Of a stretch of DNA of 64,000 bases, positions 57,364-64,000 are shown in pieces. The DNA is taken from assembly GCF_020176695.1 (NCBI RefSeq), contig NZ_JAIWIA010000030.1, positions 62,001 through 126,000 of the forward strand. The letters are read 5' to 3'. Both the position numbers and the translations under genes were made by a program. The notes beneath the pieces are model-generated. The model was not told the origin of the DNA, searched no databases, and saw nothing but the letters and a program-made list of their open reading frames with translations. Position 1 is the first letter of the stretch. Each line of letters opens with the position of its first letter. This DNA comes from Massilia sp. MS-15. GTDB taxonomy: Bacteria; Pseudomonadota; Gammaproteobacteria; Burkholderiales; Burkholderiaceae_D.

Positions 57364-58014
57364 ATGTTCCCGAGTTCCACCATGCTGGCGACGCCCGCCG
57401 TCGCCGCGATCAATCATCTGCTGGCCCAGGAAGCCTGGGCGCGCGCCGCGCTGGCGCGCCATGCCGGCAAGCTGGCCTGCATCGACCTGGGCCAGTTCGC
57501 GCTGCGCGTGCGCGTGGCGCGCGACGGCATGCTGGAAGCCGCCGGCGGGGAAGAGACCGCCAGCGTGAGCATCCGCCTCAAGCTGGCCGACCTGCCCCTG
57601 CTCCTGCAGAACCGCGAGCGGGCTTTTTCCTACGTCAAGATCGAGGGTGACGCCGAGTTCGCCAACACCCTGTCGACGCTGTCGAAAGACTTGCGCTGGG
57701 ATGCCGAGTACGACCTTGAGCGCGTGCTGGGACCGCTCGGCGCGCGCCGCCTGGTGGGTGGTGCGCGCGGCGCGGCCGAGGGCGTGCTGGGCGGCGGCCG
57801 ACGGCTGGCCGGGAACCTGGCCGAATTTCTGCTGGAAGAGCGCCCGGTGCTGGTGCGGCCGGCGGCCGTGGACGAATTCGCGGCCGACGTCGTGCGCCTG
57901 CGCGACGACGTCGAGCGCGCCGCCAAGCGCATCGCCCGCCTCGAGCAGCGACTGGCACCTGCACCTGCACCTGCACCTGCACCAGCAAGCGTGATACTGA
58001 GTCCGGATAACTGA
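57364..58014 (+). CDS. ubiJ: Ubiquinone biosynthesis accessory factor UbiJ
   Basis: A 216-residue SCP2-fold lipid-binding protein that scaffolds the aerobic ubiquinone complex. The SCP2 domain (about 20-115) contains [31 protein letters not shown] strands ([22 protein letters not shown]). A C-terminal coiled coil ([21 protein letters not shown]) and an Ala-Pro repeat end it; the repeat is encoded by tandem GCACCT at 57955-57984. Its stop overlaps the ubiB start. Confidence 0.9.
   Translation: MFPSSTMLATPAVAAINHLLAQEAWARAALARHAGKLACIDLGQFALRVRVARDGMLEAAGGEETASVSIRLKLADLPLLLQNRERAFSYVKIEGDAEFANTLSTLSKDLRWDAEYDLERVLGPLGARRLVGGARGAAEGVLGGGRRLAGNLAEFLLEERPVLVRPAAVDEFAADVVRLRDDVERAAKRIARLEQRLAPAPAPAPAPASVILSPDN
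57955..57984. repeat. Hexamer repeat GCACCT in the ubiJ 3' end
   Basis: Four tandem copies of GCACCT plus a fifth, partial copy (GCACCA) code for an Ala-Pro run in the UbiJ tail. Because the unit is six bases, changes in copy number would alter the tail length without breaking the frame. Confidence 0.7.
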
Positions 58015-59594
58015 TGATATTGAAATTCCTGCGCCTGCTGAAAATCCTTGCCGTCGCGACCAAGTACGGTCTCGACGAAATCGCCGTCACCAGCCTGCAC
58101 GCGCCGCGCACCGCGCGCTTCATGAACACGGTGTTCTTCTGGCGCCGCATCACCTCGCCGCGCGCGATCCGCCTGCGCCAGGCACTGGAAGAGCTCGGCC
58201 CGATCTTCATCAAGTTCGGCCAGGTGCTGTCGACCCGGCGCGACCTGATGCCGCCCGACATCGCCGACGAGCTGTCGCTGCTGCAGGACCGGGTGCCGCC
58301 CTTCGATTCGGACCTGGCGATCGCCCAGATCACCGAAGCCCTGGGCGCCCATCCCGACCAGCTGTTCGCCAGCTTCGACCGGGTGCCGGTGGCCTCGGCC
58401 TCGATCGCGCAGGTGCACTTCGCCACGCTGAAGGACGGCACCGAGGTGGCGGTCAAGGTGCTGCGTCCCGGCATGCGCAAGACCATCGACGAAGACCTGG
58501 CGCTGATGGACATGGCCGCCCGCCTGATCGAGAAGGTATGGGCCGAGAGCCGCCGCCTGAAGCCGCGCGAAGTGGTCGCCGAATTCGACAAGTACCTGCA
58601 CGACGAGCTCGACCTGATGCGCGAAGCGGCCAACGCCAGCCAGCTGCGCCGCAACTTCGCCAACTCGAACCTGCTGATGGTGCCGGAAATGTACTGGGAC
58701 TATTGCTCGAGCAGCGTGATCGTGATGGAGCGCATGCGCGGCATCCCGGTGTCGCAGATCGACCGCCTGGCGGCCGAGGGCGTCGACCTCAAAAAGCTCT
58801 CGAGCGATGGCGTCGAGATCTTTTTCACGCAGGTTTTCCGCGACGGCTTCTTCCATGCCGACATGCACCCGGGGAACATCCTGGTGTCGGTGGAGAAGGA
58901 AACCTTTGGCCGCTACATCGCGCTCGACTTCGGCATCGTGGGCACCCTGAACGACTTCGACAAGGACTACCTGTCGCAGAACTTCCTGGCCTTCTTCCGG
59001 CGCGACTACAAGCGGGTGGCCGAGGCCCACATCGAATCGGGCTGGGCGCCGCGCGATACCCGCGTCGACGAGCTGGAATCGGCGGTGCGCGCCTGCTGCG
59101 AGCCGATCTTCGACCGGCCCCTGAAGGACATTTCCTTCGGCCAGATCCTGCTGCGCCTGTTCCAGACCTCGCGCCGCTTCAATGTCGAGGTACAGCCGCA
59201 GCTCGTGCTGCTGCAGAAGACCCTGCTCAACATCGAGGGACTGGGACGCCAGCTCGATCCCGACCTCGATTTGTGGAAGACGGCCAAGCCTTACCTGGAG
59301 CGCTGGATGAGCGAACAGGTCGGCTGGCAGGGCCTGGTCGAGCGCCTGCGCGCGGAAGCGCCGCGCTACGCCCATATCTTCCCGCAACTGCCGCGCCTGC
59401 TGCACCAGACGCTCGAGCGCCACGCCCACTCGAGCATGACGACGCAGAATGGCCATCAGGTCGCCAACGCCGACCTGATGGTGGCGCTGCTGGTCGAGCA
59501 GCGCCGCACCAACCGCCTGCTGGCCTTCCTGGGCGCGGTGGTGGTGCTGGTGGGCAGCCTGACGGCCGGCTATTTCGTGCTGCATGGCGGCTGA
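58014..59594 (+). CDS. ubiB: Ubiquinone biosynthesis regulatory protein kinase-like UbiB
   Basis: A 526-residue ADCK/UbiB-family atypical kinase needed for the hydroxylation steps of ubiquinone synthesis. The KxGQ motif is [16 protein letters not shown]; the Ala-rich loop [12 protein letters not shown], the ATP lysine in [17 protein letters not shown]-type [10 protein letters not shown] and the DFG-like ALDFGIVG are intact. Two C-terminal hydrophobic helices ([20 protein letters not shown]) anchor it. The start overlaps the ubiJ stop; the methyltransferase gene overlaps its 3' end. Confidence 0.95.
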   Translation: MILKFLRLLKILAVATKYGLDEIAVTSLHAPRTARFMNTVFFWRRITSPRAIRLRQALEELGPIFIKFGQVLSTRRDLMPPDIADELSLLQDRVPPFDSDLAIAQITEALGAHPDQLFASFDRVPVASASIAQVHFATLKDGTEVAVKVLRPGMRKTIDEDLALMDMAARLIEKVWAESRRLKPREVVAEFDKYLHDELDLMREAANASQLRRNFANSNLLMVPEMYWDYCSSSVIVMERMRGIPVSQIDRLAAEGVDLKKLSSDGVEIFFTQVFRDGFFHADMHPGNILVSVEKETFGRYIALDFGIVGTLNDFDKDYLSQNFLAFFRRDYKRVAEAHIESGWAPRDTRVDELESAVRACCEPIFDRPLKDISFGQILLRLFQTSRRFNVEVQPQLVLLQKTLLNIEGLGRQLDPDLDLWKTAKPYLERWMSEQVGWQGLVERLRAEAPRYAHIFPQLPRLLHQTLERHAHSSMTTQNGHQVANADLMVALLVEQRRTNRLLAFLGAVVVLVGSLTAGYFVLHGG

Positions 59595-60195
59595 TCCACC
59601 CGGCTTTGCCAGCCGCGATCCGCTCAGTCCGCAATTCTGGGACGAGCGTTTCGCCCGTTCTTTCACTCCCTGGGACCGGGGCGGCGTGCCGCAGGCGTTG
59701 CGCGACTTCGTGGCGCGCAACCCGGCGCCGCTGTCCACCCTGATTCCCGGCTGCGGCAGCGCCTACGAGCTGGCCTTCCTGTGCGCAGCCGGCTGGGATG
59801 CGCTCGCGATCGATTTCGCACCCGAGGCGGTGGCGCGCGGCAGGGCGCTGGCGGGCCAGTGGGGCGCGCGCGTGGTGCAGGCGGATTTCTTCGCCTGGCA
59901 GCCGTCGCAGGCGCCCGGCTTCATCTACGAGTGCGCCTTCCTGTGCGCACTGCCGCCGGCCATGCGGGCGCAGCTGGCGGCGCGCTGGGCCGCCTTGCTG
60001 CCGCCGGGCGCCCTGCTGGGCGGCTTCTTCTTTTTTGACCAAACGGTAAAAGGCCCGCCTTTCGGCATCGACAGGGCAGGGCTGGCGGCCTTGCTGGCGC
60101 CTTGCTTCGATCCCGTCGAGGATGCGCCGGTGGCGGATTCCATTCCGATCTTTGCCGGCAAGGAGCGCTGGATGCTCTGGCGGCGCCGCGCCTAG
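59584..60195 (+). CDS. Class I SAM-dependent methyltransferase, TPMT family
   Basis: A 203-residue thiopurine-methyltransferase-like protein. [19 protein letters not shown] and [20 protein letters not shown] (SAM motif I) fit the family, as do [11 protein letters not shown] and VVQADFFAW. The family includes thiol/halide methyltransferases and uncharacterised bacterial proteins. The start overlaps the end of ubiB by 11 bases, so it is coupled to the ubi operon; a link to quinone synthesis is not shown. Confidence 0.83.
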   Translation: MAADPPGFASRDPLSPQFWDERFARSFTPWDRGGVPQALRDFVARNPAPLSTLIPGCGSAYELAFLCAAGWDALAIDFAPEAVARGRALAGQWGARVVQADFFAWQPSQAPGFIYECAFLCALPPAMRAQLAARWAALLPPGALLGGFFFFDQTVKGPPFGIDRAGLAALLAPCFDPVEDAPVADSIPIFAGKERWMLWRRRA

Positions 60196-60224
60196 CCGGC
60201 GTCATGCGCCGCCACGGCGCGGCA

Positions 60225-63200
60225 TCAGAAGGTATCGATCGTGGTCGATATCGTCCCGACCAGGCCGATCTTCTCGGCCGATTCCGCAAACCCCACCAGG
60301 ACCTCGGCGCGGGTGCCCATGCCGCGGTCGAGCACCTCGGTCCAGTACGCGAGTTCCGCCACGCTTGCCGAGCGTCCCAGGCCGACCTGGTACAGGTGCG
60401 CCACGAAGGCCGCGTTGCTGGCCTGGCCAAGGCGCTGCTGCGCCTCCGTCGACTGCAGGAAGTTGTCGGCGATCTCGCGCATGCCGAGCCCGGCCTCGGC
60501 GCAGCCGAGCCAGAAGTTGATGCCGTCCTCGTCCACCTGGCGTCCGAACATCGTGCTGTACAGGCGTACCAGCATGGCGACATCGCTGCCGTTGAACGAG
60601 ACGTCGGCCGCTTCCATGCCGGCTGCCGCGAAACGCAGGGTTTCGACGTTGGCGATGGTGTCGGCGCCGGCGCTAGCCTGGGCGCGGTGGCTCAGGACCA
60701 GGTTGCCCTGCGCGATCCGCATGCTGTAGTCGGCCAGGCTGGCGCCGGCCAGGCGCACGGTATCTTGGCCGCTGCCCCCGTCGAGGTAGTTGGTGCCGGT
60801 GCCGCCGAAGAGCAGGTCGTTGCCTTCGTCGCCGAAGATGCGGCTGTTGCCGCCCGTGCTGCCGAGGATATCGTCGCCGCCTCCCCCATGCAGGATGCCG
60901 TTGCCGGTGCCCAGCATGATGCTCTGGCTGGCGCCGTCGCCCCATACCGCCTGCGCACCGTTGCCCGTCACCGTGGCTGCGCCGACGATGGCCGCGAACG
61001 CGACGTCCTGCAGGGCGATGGCCGTGCCGGCGGACAGGGCGCGGGTGTCGATCACCAGCGCCGCCAGGGGCGCGTCCGGCGCGTGCGGCGTGCCGGCGAT
61101 GACGAGCGGGGTGGCGCCGGCTTGCGCGGAACTGGCCGGCCGCAGGGTCTGTACCAGCAGCGGCGCGTCGGATGCGATCCCGGACAGGAAATCGCTACCG
61201 CCGCCGACCATGTTCAGCTGGTCGCGCGAGCCGGTCTCGGTGTGCAGGGTGATCTCGCGGATCAGGTCCGTCAGCGAGGCGCCGGCGGCTTTCGGTGCGC
61301 CGTCGCCGATCACCTGCAAGCCGTAGCCGACCGGCAGCTGTGCGCTCAGCACGGGTTGGCCGCCACGGGATGCCAGCGGGATGTCGGCCACCGTGTTGTT
61401 GCCGACCTGTTCGTGACGGGTGTCGATGACGATCGGGATATCCAGCAGGCGCGCGCTGCTGCCATCGGGCTGGTCGACGGTGCCGATCCGGATCTCGACG
61501 CCGTCCACGGTGTCGTGCACGACCGGCGGCCGCTCGTCCACATCCGTGACCGCCACCGTCAGCATCTGGCTGGCGCTGCCGCTGGCATCGGTGGCCGTGA
61601 CCTCGACCAGGTAGCTGTTGTCGCGTGCCTGGCCGCCGGGGATTTCGAAGTCGGGCGCGGCAGCGAAGCGCAGTGCTCCGCTCAAGGCATCGATCGTAAA
61701 CAGGGCGGCGTCGGCGCCGCCGCTGATCGAATAGGTGACGGAGCCGAACGCTTCCGCCCGCACGGTGGTGACGGCCGTCGTGTTTTCCTGCACGCTGGCG
61801 TGCGCCGTCGCCAGTCCACCGTCGCTGGTGATCACGGGGGCCATCACGGCGACGCCGCCCGGATCGGTGATGCTGCCGTTGACCAGGCCGTCACTGTCGA
61901 AGATGCCGCCGTCGACCAGCTCGAAGGTGATCCTGGTCTTGCTGCCCACCGTCGTGACCGATTTGGCCAGGTTGGTCCACTTGCCGCTGATGTCCTGCTT
62001 GAAGTAGCTGTTGACCTTGAGCGCAGCGTCGACGTAGATGCTGATCTCGACCGCTGCTCCCAGCACCACGTTGCCGATCGTGAAGTCGAACACGCCGAGC
62101 GGCAGCTTGACGTTACGTGGCAGGCCGCCCGGGGCGGGCGCACTGCTGACCGCGCTCAGCGTCAGGCCGGGATCGACCGCCAGGGTGGCATACGGCGCGC
62201 CGCCGACCACGGTGGGCAGCGATGCCACATTGATCTGGGCACTGTCGGCAATGCCGTCGCCGTTGCCATCGCCCGCCGTGCCGAATGCGCCCGGCACCGC
62301 GTCCTCGATCGAGTTCGGGCGGCCGTCGTTGTCCAGGTCGCTGTCGTCGCGGTCGGCGGTGCCGTCGCCGTCGAGGTCCGCGAGCACGCTGATGCGCAGT
62401 GCCTGGGTGTCGATGCCGCCCTTGCCATCGCTGACCTTCACGTCGACTTCGTACACGTTGTCGCGGCCGGCATCGGCCGGCTGACCGAACACCGGGGCGG
62501 TGCGCAAGCGCAGCACGCCGGTGCTGCCGTCGATGTCGAACAGGGCGCTGTCCGCGCCGCCGATGATGCTGTACGAGAGCGCGTCGCCGTCCGGGTCGCT
62601 GGCCGTCACGGTAGCCACCACGGCCTGCCTCTCGGCCATGGCGATCTCGGCGCTCGTTCCGCCGCCCCGGTTGGTAATCACCGGTGCCGCGTTGAATACC
62701 ACATTGAAGGCCCCGAGGTTGGCATTGGCCGCCATGGCATTGCCAGCCAGGTCGACGACCTGTCCGCCGGCCAGGCCGATGGTCCAGCTGCCGGCATGCT
62801 GGCTGGCGGACCAGCCCGCAGCCGGCGCTGCGATGGTGTAGGTGGCGATGCCGGTCTGCGAGTCGAAGCTCGCGCCCAGCACGGCGAGCGTGCCAACCGT
62901 GCCGGGACCGGTGACGACCAGGTCGCCCGCGCCCAGGCTGGCGGCGTCGATGCCCGCGGATGCATCCGCAAGCGCAAGGCCGATGGTGAAGCTGTCGTTC
63001 CCGCCCGGTTGGTTCAGGGTCGGGCGCAGCACCGGGCCGGCGGTGGGCGCGACGGTATCGATGCGCAGCGGCGCCGCGTTGGTGCCGGCCGCACTGAGAT
63101 TGCCCGCCTGGTCGGTCTGGCGCAGCCGCAAGGCGCCCGCGGCGTACAGGCCGTCGGCCAGCGTGAAGCTGGTGCCGCTGCCGGCGCTCCAGCTGGCGCC

Positions 63201-64000
63201 GCCATCAAGGCTGTACTCCCAGCCGGCGGCGTCCGGCGCCAGGCTCACGTCGACCGTGGCATTCCTGGTGACGCCATCGCTGGCGCTGGCGCCGGTGTCG
63301 AGGGCCAGTGCAAAGCCCGGGGCCGAAACGGCCGTGTCGACCGTGATCGGCGCCGCATTGGCGGCGGCGGCGCCCAGGTTGCCGGCGATATCGGTCTGGC
63401 GCACCTGGACCGCTCCGGCCGCGTAGGTGCTTGCGGCGAGCGTGAAGCTGGTGCCGCTGCCGGCGTTCCAGCTGGTGCCGCCATCAAGGCTGTACTCCCA
63501 GCTGGCGGCGTCCAGCGCCAGGCTCACATCGACCGTGGCCGCGTTGGTGATGCCGTCGCTGGCGCTGGCGCCGGTGTCGAGCGCCAGTGCGAACGCCGGC
63601 ATGCCCACGCTGGTGTCCACGGTCAGCGCCGTGCCGCTGGCCGTGCTTGCGCTCAGGTTGCCGGCGATATCGGTCTGGCGTACCTGGATCGCGCCTGCGG
63701 CATAGCTGCCTGCGGCCAGCGTGAAGCTGGTGCCGCTGCCGGCGCTCCAGCTGGCGCCGCCATCAAGGCTGTCCTCCCAGCTGGCGGCGTCAAGCGCCAG
63801 GCTCACGTCGAACGTGGCCTCCCTGGTGATGCCGTCGGTGGCACTGGCGCCGGTATCGACGGCCAGGACGGAGCCCGGTGCAGCGACGTTCGTGTCGACC
63901 GTGACCGGCGCCGCGTTGGTGGCGGCGGCGCTCAGGTTGCCGGCGATATCGGTCTGGCGCACCTGGATCGCACCGGCCGCGTAGGTGCTTGCGGCCAGCG
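60225..64000 (-). CDS. Giant repeat-rich RTX/DUF4214 surface protein (5' end beyond window)
   Basis: More than 1250 residues are visible, and the frame is still open at the right edge, so the N-terminus is missing. From the edge: three-plus near-identical 93-residue Ig-like repeats (63117-64000) with VRQTDIAGNL and SWEYSLDGG, then another Ig-like domain, two cadherin-like domains (ASDPDGDALSYSI, and FGSVTYSISGGADAALF), a Ca-binding stretch DLDGDGTADRDDSDLDNDG, an RTX block (GGGGDDILGS, GDEGNDLLFGGTGTNYLDGG) and a DUF4214 tail (LYSTMFGRQVDEDGINFWL). A type I secreted adhesin is inferred; no transporter gene is seen. Confidence 0.85.
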   Translation of the reverse strand, partial: LAASTYAAGAIQVRQTDIAGNLSAAATNAAPVTVDTNVAAPGSVLAVDTGASATDGITREATFDVSLALDAASWEDSLDGGASWSAGSGTSFTLAAGSYAAGAIQVRQTDIAGNLSASTASGTALTVDTSVGMPAFALALDTGASASDGITNAATVDVSLALDAASWEYSLDGGTSWNAGSGTSFTLAASTYAAGAVQVRQTDIAGNLGAAAANAAPITVDTAVSAPGFALALDTGASASDGVTRNATVDVSLAPDAAGWEYSLDGGASWSAGSGTSFTLADGLYAAGALRLRQTDQAGNLSAAGTNAAPLRIDTVAPTAGPVLRPTLNQPGGNDSFTIGLALADASAGIDAASLGAGDLVVTGPGTVGTLAVLGASFDSQTGIATYTIAAPAAGWSASQHAGSWTIGLAGGQVVDLAGNAMAANANLGAFNVVFNAAPVITNRGGGTSAEIAMAERQAVVATVTASDPDGDALSYSIIGGADSALFDIDGSTGVLRLRTAPVFGQPADAGRDNVYEVDVKVSDGKGGIDTQALRISVLADLDGDGTADRDDSDLDNDGRPNSIEDAVPGAFGTAGDGNGDGIADSAQINVASLPTVVGGAPYATLAVDPGLTLSAVSSAPAPGGLPRNVKLPLGVFDFTIGNVVLGAAVEISIYVDAALKVNSYFKQDISGKWTNLAKSVTTVGSKTRITFELVDGGIFDSDGLVNGSITDPGGVAVMAPVITSDGGLATAHASVQENTTAVTTVRAEAFGSVTYSISGGADAALFTIDALSGALRFAAAPDFEIPGGQARDNSYLVEVTATDASGSASQMLTVAVTDVDERPPVVHDTVDGVEIRIGTVDQPDGSSARLLDIPIVIDTRHEQVGNNTVADIPLASRGGQPVLSAQLPVGYGLQVIGDGAPKAAGASLTDLIREITLHTETGSRDQLNMVGGGSDFLSGIASDAPLLVQTLRPASSAQAGATPLVIAGTPHAPDAPLAALVIDTRALSAGTAIALQDVAFAAIVGAATVTGNGAQAVWGDGASQSIMLGTGNGILHGGGGDDILGSTGGNSRIFGDEGNDLLFGGTGTNYLDGGSGQDTVRLAGASLADYSMRIAQGNLVLSHRAQASAGADTIANVETLRFAAAGMEAADVSFNGSDVAMLVRLYSTMFGRQVDEDGINFWLGCAEAGLGMREIADNFLQSTEAQQRLGQASNAAFVAHLYQVGLGRSASVAELAYWTEVLDRGMGTRAEVLVGFAESAEKIGLVGTISTTIDTF
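63117..64000 (-). repeat. Tandem 279-bp repeats coding for Ig-like domains
   Basis: On the minus strand, units of 279 bases (93 codons) recur, each containing QTDIAGNL, DTGASASDG, LDAASWEYSLDGG and SGTSFTLA. Unit starts fall near 63962, 63683 and 63404, and another begins at the edge. Similarity is high enough for recombination, so copy number may vary and assemblies may collapse. Confidence 0.85.

Overview
The window is GC-rich chromosomal DNA from a betaproteobacterium of the Burkholderiales, most likely Oxalobacteraceae of the Massilia/Telluria/Janthinobacterium type. This is inferred from gene content and neighbourhoods: pilQ-aroK-aroB-dgt, lolB-ispE-tRNA-Gln-prs-rplY-pth-ychF, kdsD-kdsC-lptCAB-rpoN-hpf, ptsN-hprK-rapZ, a ubiE-ubiJ-ubiB block and a PEP-CTERM protein. 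No rRNA or species marker is present, so the genus is an inference.

Layout. 1-7 kb: end of the type IV pilus secretin gene, an Ig-domain lipoprotein, a shikimate kinase/dehydroquinate synthase unit in one uninterrupted frame, and dgt. 7-11 kb (minus): a GO-system repair operon, mutM, a dynamin-like GTPase, mutY. 11-18.6 kb: outer-membrane lipoproteins (TPR protein, LolB), ispE, tRNA-Gln, prs, rplY, an IS110-family element beside inverted REP-like palindromes, and pth. 18.6-23.6 kb: a transglutaminase-like protein, a patatin-like protein, a small lipoprotein and ychF. 23.6-27.3 kb is the accessory zone: an amidase/partner pair resembling a toxin and its immunity protein, a PEP-CTERM protein with a sigma-54-type promoter, and a decayed IS66 transposase. 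27.3-32.7 kb: GNAT acetyltransferase, lipoprotein hydrolase, a DUF2975/Xre pair, a subclass B3 metallo-beta-lactamase, a MOSC protein and a diguanylate cyclase.

32.7-46.8 kb: a KefB/C-type antiporter, then the envelope operon kdsD-kdsC-lptC-lptA-lptB-rpoN-hpf, an enoyl-CoA hydratase-family gene, and the nitrogen-PTS group ptsN-hprK-rapZ in inverted orientation, followed by queF and ilvA. 47-50 kb: a small membrane protein, a secreted M64 metallopeptidase with a DUF4214 tail, and a one-TM protein. 50-60.2 kb: a giant FAD/Fe-S oxidoreductase, HIT and DUF971 proteins, a cold-shock gene on the other strand, and ubiE, a Tim44-like gene, ubiJ, ubiB and a methyltransferase. 60.2-64 kb: a very large repeat-rich RTX/DUF4214 surface protein running off the right edge.

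Most of the window is housekeeping. The points that stand out are the dispersed 30-bp palindromes (six copies, two inverted pairs), the amidase/partner pair, the sigma-54 site before the PEP-CTERM gene, the operator-like repeats over the DUF2975 start, the fused aroK-aroB frame, and the inversion of ptsN-hprK-rapZ relative to rpoN-hpf. No CRISPR array, prophage or integron was seen.
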